Below, in pieces: positions 1-7,243 of a DNA stretch of 15,803 nt (position 1 is the stretch's first letter; each line of letters opens with the position of its first letter). Source of the DNA: SLRI01 sp964576715 (GTDB taxonomy: Bacteria > Pseudomonadota > Alphaproteobacteria > Geminicoccales > Geminicoccaceae). The stretch covers positions 1 through 15,803 of the forward strand of contig CAZNWE010000086.1 of the NCBI GenBank assembly GCA_964576715.1. The letters run 5' to 3'. The notes below the pieces were generated by a model. That model saw only the letters and a list, made by a program, of their open reading frames with translations, had not been told where the DNA came from and did no database searches. Made by a program: the position numbers and the translations under genes.

Positions 1-172
1 CCGAGGCGCTCGAGGCCGAGCTTGCCGATGCGACCGCTGTGCTCGCCGCCGAGCGCGAGGCGGCGGCTGCCGACGCGCGTGACGCCACCCAGCGGACCGA
101 GGCGCTCGAGGCCGAGCTTGCCGATGCGACCGCTGCGCTTGCCGCCGAGCGCGAGGCGGCGGCTGCCGACGC
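1..172 (+). repeat. 96-bp tandem repeat inside the coiled-coil gene
   Basis: Positions 1-76 and 97-172 match at 74 of 76 bases by eye, with a 96-bp (32-codon) period, so the reading frame is kept. The differences are near position 40 (GTGCTC versus GCGCTT). The window opens inside the first copy, so more copies may lie upstream. After 172 the sequence diverges, although related EREAAAA-type heptads continue. Confidence 0.85.
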
Positions 173-1193
173 CAGCGCGGCGGCGCAGCAAATCGCCGCG
201 CTCGAGACCGAGGTCGCCAACCTTGGCACCACGCTGGCCGCCGAACGTGACGCCGCGGCTGCCCGGATCGATCAGCTCGAGAGTGACAGCGCGGCGCGCC
301 AGCAGACGCTCGTCGCCGAGCGGGATGCGCTGGCGACCAGCCTTGCGGCCGAGCGCGCGGCGGTCGCCGCGTTCACGGCCGATCATCAGGCCCTGGCCGC
401 CGAGCGGGACCAGCTTCGCGCCCTGCTCGACGAGCGGCAGGCTGCGGGCGCCGCCGACGAGACTTCCGCCGAGGCAGCGTTGGCGGCGCTGGAGAACCGC
501 AATGCCGAGCTCAGTGCGGCCGTGGCGGCCGCCGAAGCCGAGGCGGATGCGGCGACCGAGCTGGCGCTCGAGGCGACCCGGCTCGCCGAGCAGGCGGCCG
601 ATGGCGACCAAGCGGTCGCGACGGAACGCGACGCCGCCGTCGCCCGCGCCCAGGAAGCCGAGGCCGAGCTCGCACGGCTGCGCCAAACCAACGCCATGCT
701 CGAGGAAGACCGGGCAACGCTGGAGAAAGCGACCCAGGACGCGCTCGAAACGCAACGTGAGGCGCACGCGGCGGCGCTGGCCGGGCTCGAGGCGGAGCGC
801 GACCGGCTGCGCGATGCCCTGGCCGAGGCCGAGGCCGAACGGTTGCGGCTGATCGCCTTGACCGAGAGCCGCGAACCACCGCCGCCCAATGGTGCGCAGC
901 CTGACGGTGCGACGCCGGCAGCACTCCGGGCTGCCAACGAGCGGATCGCGGCGCTCGAGGCCGAGCTCGAGGCGACCGTCCGGCTGGCCGCCGAGTTCGC
1001 CACGGATGGGACGGGCGACACGGCCGGCGCTCGGGCCAGCGATGCGGCAGACGACGGGGCAGCACTGCAGACGGCGCTGGCGCGGCTCGAGGCCGTCAAC
1101 CAAGAGCTCGCCGACACCCGGTCGCGATTGCAGACGCTGCAGGCGCTCCTGTTCAGCGAATGGCCGGTCAAGCCGCGCCAGGCACCGCGGTAG
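1..1193 (+). CDS. Ala/Glu-rich coiled-coil protein, 5'-truncated by the window
   Basis: The reading frame is open from the left edge (first full codon at 3), so the true start lies upstream; 396 residues are visible up to the TAG stop. The composition is dominated by Ala, Glu, Leu, Arg and Asp in heptad-like runs such as EALEAELADATAALAAERE, which predicts a long, nearly continuous alpha-helical coiled coil. Residues 1-57 contain two copies of a 32-residue unit. The last part is less regular (a PPPPNG break near residue 287, then more coiled coil) and ends in SEWPVKPRQAPR. No enzymatic motif, signal peptide or membrane segment is visible in this part; the N-terminus could carry one. I do not recognise the family. 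Low-complexity coiled coils give misleading matches to myosin/SMC-like proteins, so no function is assigned. It converges on the ppiD-like gene with 26 bp between stop codons. Confidence 0.8.
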   Translation, partial: EALEAELADATAVLAAEREAAAADARDATQRTEALEAELADATAALAAEREAAAADASAAAQQIAALETEVANLGTTLAAERDAAAARIDQLESDSAARQQTLVAERDALATSLAAERAAVAAFTADHQALAAERDQLRALLDERQAAGAADETSAEAALAALENRNAELSAAVAAAEAEADAATELALEATRLAEQAADGDQAVATERDAAVARAQEAEAELARLRQTNAMLEEDRATLEKATQDALETQREAHAAALAGLEAERDRLRDALAEAEAERLRLIALTESREPPPPNGAQPDGATPAALRAANERIAALEAELEATVRLAAEFATDGTGDTAGARASDAADDGAALQTALARLEAVNQELADTRSRLQTLQALLFSEWPVKPRQAPR

Positions 1194-1219
1194 GTTGCGG
1201 TTGCCGATTCAGGCCAGGG

Positions 1220-3109
1220 CTAGAACGTCTCGGCCGGGAACAAGCTGGCAATGGCGGCATTGTTGATCTCGACCGGATAGCGGCCGCGCAACGCCGCCTC
1301 GTACTGGACCAGGATATCGTTGGCGATCCCGGCTTCTGTGTCGGTCGCCACCGCACTGGCCGCCGCGGCATCGGGGACGTTGACGGTATCGGTTCGAAGG
1401 ATCGCCTGGCCCTCGACCACCGGGACCGGCTCGCGGGCAAGCTCGCCGGCCTCGGTGGCGAACAGGGTGGCCACCGCCTCGGGCGTCAACCCGGCCGCCG
1501 CGCCATCGGCTGACCGGCGCACCGGCTCGAAGTCGCGCAGGGTGACCTCGTCCCCGAGTTCGCTGGCGATCGCCTCGAGCGTCCGTCCGGCTCGCGCATC
1601 GGTCATGATCCGGTCGACGCGTGCGGCCGCCGCCGCGTCTTGCTCGCGCTGCCGCCAGAGCGCGACGACCTCGTCCCTGACATCCGCCAGCTCGCGGCGC
1701 TCAGGCTCCTGCACCGCATCGACCCGAAACATGAAAAAACTGCCGTCCGCGGTCTCCTCGAGCAGCGAGAGCTCGCCGACCGGTGCCTGAAAGATGGCCG
1801 CCAGGATCTCTTCGCCCGGGGCGTCCGCCAGCGGGCTGCCGTCCGGGCCGCGCCCCATGGCGTCGATTGCCTCGAAGCGATGCAGCTCGAGCCCGAGCGC
1901 GGCCGTGGCATCCTCTAGCGTCGCGCCGGCGGCGACCTCGTCGTCGAGTGCCGCGGCGAGCTCCGGCAGCTGATCGAGCGCCAGATCGAGCGCCAGATCG
2001 CGCTGGATGTCGTCGCGGACCTCGGCAAAGCTCTGCACGACTTCGGGCTCGACCTCGATCAGCCGAAAAAGATGCCAGCCGAATAGGCTTTCGACCGGCT
2101 CGCTCACCTCCCCCTCGTCGAGCGCGAAAATAGCATCGGCGAACGCCGGCGGCAGATCGGCGGCAGTCGTCGGCCCGAGGGTCGAGTAGGTCAGCCCGTC
2201 TGCTGCCATGGCCGTGGCGAGGTCGGCGAAGACCGCGCCCTCGTCGAGCGCCGCCGCCGCCGCCTCGATCACCGCCTGATCGCTGGCCAGGAGCTGACCG
2301 GCGCGCCGCCGCTCGGGCCGGGTGTAGAAATCCTGCCGTGCCTCGTACTCGGCCAGCAGGCGCGCTTCCCCGATCTCGATCTCGTCGATGATGGTCTCGG
2401 TGGTCAGCGTCGCCAGGCTGACCGCGCGATACTCCGGCGCGGTGAAGCGCGCGGCCTCCTCCTCCAGCAGGGTGTTGAGGGCGGCCTCGTTGGGCTCGCC
2501 CACCGGCATCGCCGCGCGCGGCACCACCAGGACGGTGCCGCCGCGGGTCTCGCCGCGGTACATGCCCAGCCGCTCGGTCAACGGCGCCGGTGCTGCCGCG
2601 AGCGCGCGCAGCGGCTCGAGCACGCGGTTGCGACCGATATCGCGGCGCACCGATTCGACGAATTGGGGCTCGCTCAGGCCGGCCTGGCGCAGGAAGCTGT
2701 CGAACCGCAAGCGATCGAAGCTGCCGGCCGACTGGAAGAACGGATCGGTCCGGATCGCGACCGCCACTTCGGCGTCGGACACGCCGAGCCCGAGATCCTG
2801 CCGGTGCCGATCGAGCAGGGTGCGCGCCACGACGCTCTGCAGGCTGCGATTCAAGAGGCCGAACGACGCCGCCTGCTGTCGGTCGATGGGCGTGCCGAGC
2901 TGCTCGCTCAGCGCCCGCCGATCGTTCTCGAAGGCGCGATCGACCTCGCGCAATGGCACCTCGATGCCGTCGACCGTGGCCGCGACCTCGGCGTCCTGCC
3001 CGCCCATGAACACGTCGCCGATACCCCAGACGGCGAAACTGGCGATCAAGACCAAGAGAAGCGCGCGAACCAACCAGCTGCTGGCGCGCCTGCGCATGGC
3101 ATCGAGCAT
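1220..3109 (-). CDS. ppiD: PpiD/SurA-like peptidylprolyl isomerase, inner-membrane-anchored periplasmic chaperone
   Basis: A 629-residue protein, close to E. coli PpiD (623). Order of parts: a short Arg-rich cytoplasmic start (MLDAMRRR), one membrane helix at about residues 13-31 (LVRALLLVLIASFAVWGIG), a SurA-N-like chaperone region at about 40-190, a parvulin-type rotamase region at about 263-355 (PERRRAGQLL ... EGEVSEPVESLFGWHLFRL), and a long C-terminal region with a second, weaker rotamase-like stretch. The His expected in active parvulins (RHIL-type motif) is not present in RRAGQLL, so it may act as a holdase rather than a catalyst, as proposed for PpiD. The frame extends 21 codons further upstream, but ATG at 3107-3109 is preferred because it gives the canonical PpiD N-terminus and has AAGGGG six bases before it. 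Expected role: helping newly exported envelope proteins fold at the Sec exit. It is divergent from tpiA. Confidence 0.88.
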   Translation of the reverse strand: MLDAMRRRASSWLVRALLLVLIASFAVWGIGDVFMGGQDAEVAATVDGIEVPLREVDRAFENDRRALSEQLGTPIDRQQAASFGLLNRSLQSVVARTLLDRHRQDLGLGVSDAEVAVAIRTDPFFQSAGSFDRLRFDSFLRQAGLSEPQFVESVRRDIGRNRVLEPLRALAAAPAPLTERLGMYRGETRGGTVLVVPRAAMPVGEPNEAALNTLLEEEAARFTAPEYRAVSLATLTTETIIDEIEIGEARLLAEYEARQDFYTRPERRRAGQLLASDQAVIEAAAAALDEGAVFADLATAMAADGLTYSTLGPTTAADLPPAFADAIFALDEGEVSEPVESLFGWHLFRLIEVEPEVVQSFAEVRDDIQRDLALDLALDQLPELAAALDDEVAAGATLEDATAALGLELHRFEAIDAMGRGPDGSPLADAPGEEILAAIFQAPVGELSLLEETADGSFFMFRVDAVQEPERRELADVRDEVVALWRQREQDAAAAARVDRIMTDARAGRTLEAIASELGDEVTLRDFEPVRRSADGAAAGLTPEAVATLFATEAGELAREPVPVVEGQAILRTDTVNVPDAAAASAVATDTEAGIANDILVQYEAALRGRYPVEINNAAIASLFPAETF

Positions 3110-3329
3110 CGTAAGCCCCTTGTCGGCAGATGACGGTCGGCAGATGAAGCGCTGGCGTGGAGCCGAAATCATCTCGCGGCGCCGGTTACACTCTATCTAT
3201 GCGATGGCCGGCTCGACCGCAATCGACCACGCCGCCGGCGAGAACGGGCGGCGCCGGATGCATCGGCTTGGACAGGGCTACCAGGATGTGCTAGGGCGCC
3301 GATGTTTTATGACAAGTCGTGAGGATGCG
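3110..3329. promoter_or_regulatory. Divergent ppiD/tpiA intergenic region with a 12-bp direct repeat
   Basis: This 220-bp gap separates the divergent starts and must hold promoters for both directions. On the plus strand GTCGGCAGATGA occurs twice, at 3122-3133 and 3136-3147 (14-bp period), inside the untranslated leader or promoter of ppiD. A T/A-richer patch at about 3184-3201 (TTACACTCTATCTATG) is the best candidate core promoter for tpiA, but no convincing -35/-10 pair could be assigned. The tpiA start at 3330 is preceded by GTGAGG. Confidence 0.4.
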
Positions 3330-4082
3330 ATGCCGTTGGCACGGCCGGTCGTGCTCGGGAATTGGAAAATGAACGGGCTCAAGACGGACGGGCTGGCGCT
3401 GGTCGGCCAGCTCGCCGCACGCGCCGTGCATCCTTCCGGCACACTCGGCGTGTTCCCGCCGGCGACGCTAATCGCTCCGGTCGCGCAGCGACTGAGTGCC
3501 ACACGCATCATCGTCGGTGGCCAGGATTGCCACGACCAGGAAAGTGGCGCCTTTACCGGTTCGATCAGTGCCGCGATGCTGGCGGATGCGGGGGCGACGG
3601 CGGTCATCGTCGGTCACTCCGAGCGGCGACATGGGCTTGGCGAGGACGACGCGCTGGTCAAGGCCAAGGCGGCGGCAGCACTGGCGCAGGGGCTGCTCGC
3701 GGTGGTCTGCATCGGTGAAACCGAGGCCGAGTATCTGGCCGGCGAGCGCGATGCGGTGTTGACCCGCCAGCTCGACGGCAGCCTGCCGGCGGGGGCTACG
3801 GCCGAGACGCTGGTCGTCGCCTACGAGCCGGTCTGGGCGATCGGCACCGGCCGGACGCCGAGCCTGGCCGAGATCGACGACACCCACAACCGCTTGCGCG
3901 TCCTCTTGACCGAGCGGGTCGCGGGCGGTGCGCATGTGGCATTGCTTTATGGGGGCTCGGTCAAGGCCGACAACGCTGCCGACATCATGGCATTGGCCCA
4001 GGTCGATGGTGCCCTGGTCGGCGGGGCCAGCCTGGACGCCGAGAGCTTCTGGAGCATCTACACGGCCGGAGGCGGGGCCTAG
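3330..4082 (+). CDS. tpiA: Triosephosphate isomerase
   Basis: Interconverts dihydroxyacetone phosphate and glyceraldehyde 3-phosphate in cytosolic glycolysis and gluconeogenesis. The 250-residue length is normal for the family. Visible motifs: GNWKMNG at 10-16 (Asn11 and Lys13 bind substrate), IVGHSERR with the electrophilic His96, AYEPVWAIGTG with the catalytic base Glu166 and the start of the mobile loop, and YGGSVKADN at 207-215 for phosphate binding. The frame is open far upstream, but ATG at 3330 gives the family N-terminus and has GTGAGG five bases before it; an in-frame ATG at 3309 has no comparable ribosome site. It heads the co-directional run, with secG 29 bp downstream, so the two are probably co-transcribed. 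Confidence 0.97.
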   Translation: MPLARPVVLGNWKMNGLKTDGLALVGQLAARAVHPSGTLGVFPPATLIAPVAQRLSATRIIVGGQDCHDQESGAFTGSISAAMLADAGATAVIVGHSERRHGLGEDDALVKAKAAAALAQGLLAVVCIGETEAEYLAGERDAVLTRQLDGSLPAGATAETLVVAYEPVWAIGTGRTPSLAEIDDTHNRLRVLLTERVAGGAHVALLYGGSVKADNAADIMALAQVDGALVGGASLDAESFWSIYTAGGGA

Positions 4083-4111
4083 GCCCGGCACGGCTGAGCG
4101 AGACGGGACCG

Positions 4112-4450
4112 ATGACGACCATACTCCTGGTAATTCATCTGCTCATCGCGATTGCCCTCGTCGGTGTGGTGCTGCTCCAGCGCAGCGAGGGCGGTGCTTT
4201 GGGCGGCCTCGGCGGGACCACCATGGGGGGCATGATGAGCGGTCGGGGGACCGCCAACCTGCTGACCCGGACGACGGCGATTCTGGCCGCAGGCTTCATG
4301 GTGATGAGCCTGCTCTTGGCCGTCGTCGCCAGCGGCGCCCGTGCGCCGACCTCGATCCTGGACGGCCCGAACCCGTTCGACACGGTGCCGCAAGACGTGC
4401 CGACGGCGCCTGTGGAGCCGCCGGCACCCGCTGCGCCACTCGCTGATTGA
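4112..4450 (+). CDS. secG: Preprotein translocase subunit SecG
   Basis: Small subunit of the SecYEG protein-conducting channel in the inner membrane, which stimulates SecA-driven export. The 112-residue protein has two membrane helices, about 3-22 (ILLVIHLLIAIALVGVVLLQ) and 54-74, joined by the typical Gly-rich loop (GGALGGLGGTTMGGMMSGRG) with the conserved QRSEGG start. The C-terminus is a Pro/Ala-rich tail (TAPVEPPAPAAP), common in alphaproteobacterial SecG. The tpiA-secG-pyrG order is widespread in this class. The start lies 29 bp after tpiA with only a weak upstream purine run (GACGGGA). Confidence 0.94.
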   Translation: MTTILLVIHLLIAIALVGVVLLQRSEGGALGGLGGTTMGGMMSGRGTANLLTRTTAILAAGFMVMSLLLAVVASGARAPTSILDGPNPFDTVPQDVPTAPVEPPAPAAPLAD

Positions 4451-4558
4451 GGCGTCCTGGGCAGGGAGCGGCGCGTCGGCCACGGTCGACGCGGCATCCG
4501 TTGTACGCGCCGCTTACGGCCTTGCCCCGGTGAGCGCGAGCATGGATAGTGTCGCTTG
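4451..4558 (+). other. secG-pyrG intergenic region with a GC-rich hairpin
   Basis: A 108-bp gap with a perfect 7-bp inverted repeat, CGCGTCG at 4472-4478 and CGACGCG at 4487-4493, around an 8-base loop. No T-run follows, so it is not a standard intrinsic terminator. It may be an mRNA-stabilising or attenuating structure, or simply chance in GC-rich DNA. No clear Shine-Dalgarno sequence precedes pyrG. Confidence 0.35.
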
Positions 4559-6190
4559 ATGCCACGCTTTGTTTTTATCACCGGCGGTGTCGTCTCCTCG
4601 CTCGGCAAGGGTCTTGCCGCGGCCGCCCTAGGTGCCCTGCTGCAACTGCGTGGCTACAAGGTCAGGCTGCGCAAGCTCGACCCCTATCTCAATGTCGACC
4701 CGGGCACCATGTCCCCCTATCAGCACGGCGAGGTGTTCGTCACCGAGGACGGGGCCGAGACGGACCTCGATCTTGGTCACTATGAGCGCTTCACCGGCGT
4801 GCCGGCGCGGGCCTCCGACAGCGTTTCGGCCGGCCGGATCTACTGGACCGTCCTCACCCGCGAGCGCCACGGCGACTTTCTCGGCGGCACCGTCCAGGTC
4901 GTGCCGCACGTCACCGACACGATCAAGGAAGTGATCCTCAACGACGTCGCCGATGCCGACATCGTGCTCGCCGAGATCGGCGGCACGGTGGGCGACATCG
5001 AGGGCTTGCCCTTTCTCGAGGCCATCCGTCAGTTGGCCAACGAGTTGCCACGCGGCGAGGTGGCCTTCCTGCACGTGACCCTCGTCCCGTTCATCAAGTC
5101 GGCCGGCGAGCTCAAGACCAAGCCGACCCAGCATTCGGTGCGCGAGCTCCGGGCGATCGGTATTCAGCCGGACATCCTCCTCTGCCGTTCGGAGATGGAG
5201 CTGACCGCCGAGGCGCGCCGCAAGATCGCCCTGCAATGCTCGGTCCGCGTCGATGCGGTGATCCCGGCCTACGATGCCGAGACCATCTACGAAGTGCCGA
5301 TCAGCTACCATGCCGAGGGGTTGGACAACCGGCTGCTCGAGGCGCTCGGCCTGCCCGAAGGCGACGAGCCCGATCTCGCCGCCTGGCATGAGATCATCAA
5401 TCGGGTGAAGCGGCCGGAGGGCGTGGTCAAGGTCGCCATCGTCGGCAAGTACACCGACCACAAGGACGCGTACAAGAGCCTGAACGAGGCGCTGGCGCAT
5501 GGCGGCATCGCCAACAATGTCCGGGTCGATCTCGACTGGATCGACGCCGAGCACTTCATCGCCGTCGATGCCTCCGACCGGCTGCAGGGGGTGCACGCCG
5601 TGCTGGTACCTGGCGGCTTCGGCGAGCGGGGTGCGGAGGGCAAGATCGCTGCCGTGACCTATGCGCGGACCCGCGGCCTGCCGTTCCTCGGCATTTGCTT
5701 CGGCATGCAGCTCGCCTGTATCGAGGCGGCGCGCAACCTCGCCGGGATCAACGGCGCGAGCTCGACCGAGTTCGGCGCCGCGGCGGACCCGATCGTCGGC
5801 CTGATGACCGAATGGGAGCGGGACGGCGGCGATATCGAGCGGCGTGCCGAGGACGACGACAAGGGTGGGACGATGCGGCTCGGCGCCTATCCGTGCGCGC
5901 TCGAGGAAGGCAGCCTGGTGCGCCACATCTACGGCGTTCCCTTGATCGCCGAGCGCCACCGCCACCGCTACGAGGTCAACACCCGCTACCAGGCGCGGCT
6001 CGAGGCTGCCGGGCTGCGCTTCTCCGGCATGTCACCCGACGGTCGGCTGCCCGAGATCATCGAGCTGCCGGGTCATCCGTGGTTCGTCGGTGTTCAGTTC
6101 CACCCCGAGCTGCGCTCACAGCCGATGCACCCGCACCCGCTCTTTGCCGATTTCGTCCGCGCCGCGCGGGCGCAGTCGATGCTTGTCTGA
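4559..6190 (+). CDS. pyrG: CTP synthase (glutamine-hydrolysing)
   Basis: Makes CTP from UTP, ATP and glutamine, the last step of pyrimidine nucleotide synthesis. At 543 residues it matches the usual size. The N-terminal amidoligase domain (about 1-270) starts with FITGGVVSSLGKG, an ATP/Mg loop, and contains DPYLNVDPGTMSPYQHGEVF and the UTP/CTP-binding region KTKPTQHSVREL. The C-terminal class I glutaminase domain (about 290-543) has the nucleophile Cys380 in LGICFGMQLA and the catalytic pair His515/Glu517 in GVQFHPEL. ATG at 4559 is chosen over the TTG one codon earlier because bacterial CTP synthases typically begin just before this loop. The stop codon overlaps the ribosome-binding purines of kdsA, so the two are translationally close. 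Confidence 0.97.
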   Translation: MPRFVFITGGVVSSLGKGLAAAALGALLQLRGYKVRLRKLDPYLNVDPGTMSPYQHGEVFVTEDGAETDLDLGHYERFTGVPARASDSVSAGRIYWTVLTRERHGDFLGGTVQVVPHVTDTIKEVILNDVADADIVLAEIGGTVGDIEGLPFLEAIRQLANELPRGEVAFLHVTLVPFIKSAGELKTKPTQHSVRELRAIGIQPDILLCRSEMELTAEARRKIALQCSVRVDAVIPAYDAETIYEVPISYHAEGLDNRLLEALGLPEGDEPDLAAWHEIINRVKRPEGVVKVAIVGKYTDHKDAYKSLNEALAHGGIANNVRVDLDWIDAEHFIAVDASDRLQGVHAVLVPGGFGERGAEGKIAAVTYARTRGLPFLGICFGMQLACIEAARNLAGINGASSTEFGAAADPIVGLMTEWERDGGDIERRAEDDDKGGTMRLGAYPCALEEGSLVRHIYGVPLIAERHRHRYEVNTRYQARLEAAGLRFSGMSPDGRLPEIIELPGHPWFVGVQFHPELRSQPMHPHPLFADFVRAARAQSMLV

Positions 6191-6201
6191 GGAACCAACG
6201 G

Positions 6202-7041
6202 ATGACACGCGACGTTCGGGTCGGCGCCGTGACGATCGGTCAGAGCCGGCCGCTGACGCTGATCGCCGGACCTTGCGCCATCGAGAGCCGCGACCACGCG
6301 CTGGTCATGGCCGAGCGGCTGGTGGCGCTGACCGGCAAGCTCGGCATGCCCTTCGTCTTCAAGAGTTCGTTCGACAAGGCGAACCGGACGAGCGCCGGCG
6401 GCGCCAGGGGCGTCGGGCTCGCCGAGGGGGTCGCCATCCTTGGCGAGATCAAGGCCCACTTCGGTTGCCCGGTGCTCACCGACATCCACGAGGCGGGCCA
6501 ATGCCGGCCGGTGGCCGAGGTGGTCGACATCCTGCAGATCCCGGCGTTTCTCTGCCGGCAGACCGACCTCCTGCGGGCGGCGGCCGAGACCGGTGCCGTC
6601 GTCAACGTCAAGAAGGGCCAGTTCCTCGCCCCCTGGGACATGGTCAATGTCACGGCCAAGCTCGAGGCGTTCGGCGCCGCACGCGTCCTGGTCACCGAGC
6701 GCGGCGTCTCCTTCGGCTACAATACGCTGGTCTCCGACATGCGCGCCTTGCCGCAACTGGCGAAAACCGGCTGGCCCGTGGTGTTCGATGCCACCCATTC
6801 CGTCCAGCAGCCCGGTGGGCTCGGCGGCAAGAGTGGCGGCCAGCGCGAGTACGTCCCGGTCCTGGCGCGCGCCGCCGTATCAATCGGCGTGGCAGCGGTC
6901 TTCATCGAGAGCCACGACGACCCGGACAAGGCGATCAGCGACGGCCCGAACATGGTTCCCCTCGACAAGCTCGACGGATTGCTCGAAGACCTGATGGCGT
7001 TCGATCACTTGGCCAAGAATCGCCCCTTCACCGACCTCTAG
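6202..7041 (+). CDS. kdsA: 3-deoxy-8-phosphooctulonate (Kdo-8-P) synthase, metal-dependent type
   Basis: Condenses phosphoenolpyruvate with arabinose 5-phosphate to give Kdo-8-phosphate, the precursor of the inner-core sugar of lipopolysaccharide. The 279-residue protein carries the family motifs LIAGPCAIES, KSSFDKANRTS, LTDIHE, DILQIPAFLCRQTDLL and KKGQFLAPWDM. Cys25 in GPCAIES is the diagnostic metal ligand; the non-metal class, such as E. coli KdsA, has Asn here. The remaining expected ligands are His199 (ATHSVQQPGG), Glu236 (FIESHDD) and Asp247 (ISDGPNM). The start is 11 bases after the pyrG stop, with GAGGAA reaching back into that stop. Its presence implies an LPS-bearing outer membrane. 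Confidence 0.96.
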   Translation: MTRDVRVGAVTIGQSRPLTLIAGPCAIESRDHALVMAERLVALTGKLGMPFVFKSSFDKANRTSAGGARGVGLAEGVAILGEIKAHFGCPVLTDIHEAGQCRPVAEVVDILQIPAFLCRQTDLLRAAAETGAVVNVKKGQFLAPWDMVNVTAKLEAFGAARVLVTERGVSFGYNTLVSDMRALPQLAKTGWPVVFDATHSVQQPGGLGGKSGGQREYVPVLARAAVSIGVAAVFIESHDDPDKAISDGPNMVPLDKLDGLLEDLMAFDHLAKNRPFTDL

Positions 7042-7243
7042 CGGGCCGACCATGCATAAAGCCGTGTTGGTCGCGGAGCTTTCATGTACAGACCAAGCTG
7101 TTGGCGCAGCCATGACGGCAGGCGAGCGCGCCACCAGCGCGGTTTCGTCGCATGGGCGGATACGCCCCGATGCCGTTTCGTTCATGCTGGCCGCGGTCGG
7201 CCACCAATGCCGTTTCGTACAGGCGCAACAGGGATGAGACACC
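7042..7243 (+). other. kdsA-eno intergenic region
   Basis: A 202-bp gap. ATGCCGTTTCGT occurs twice in direct orientation, at 7170-7181 and 7207-7218, with a related GGTTTCGTCG at about 7141. A 61-codon plus-strand frame (7052-7237) crosses it but has no clear ribosome site or recognisable content. GGGATGAG lies just before the eno start. An eno promoter here is plausible, but no confident -35/-10 pair is visible. Confidence 0.3.

Noticed and set aside
1..1193. Coiled-coil protein as an SMC, myosin-like or TolA-type protein
   Set aside because: Resemblance rests only on heptad-rich low-complexity sequence; there is no ATPase motif or other diagnostic domain in the visible part.
4472..4493. 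Hairpin after secG as an intrinsic terminator
   Set aside because: The 7-bp stem is not followed by any T-run, and pyrG continues in the same direction, so termination is not supported.
4628..5965. Long minus-strand open frame antisense to pyrG (445 codons)
   Set aside because: High GC at third codon positions opens antisense frames; the product has no recognisable domain, whereas pyrG on the plus strand is complete with all catalytic residues.
7052..7237. 61-codon plus-strand frame between kdsA and eno
   Set aside because: No clear ribosome site, no recognisable motif, and the direct repeats inside it look intergenic.
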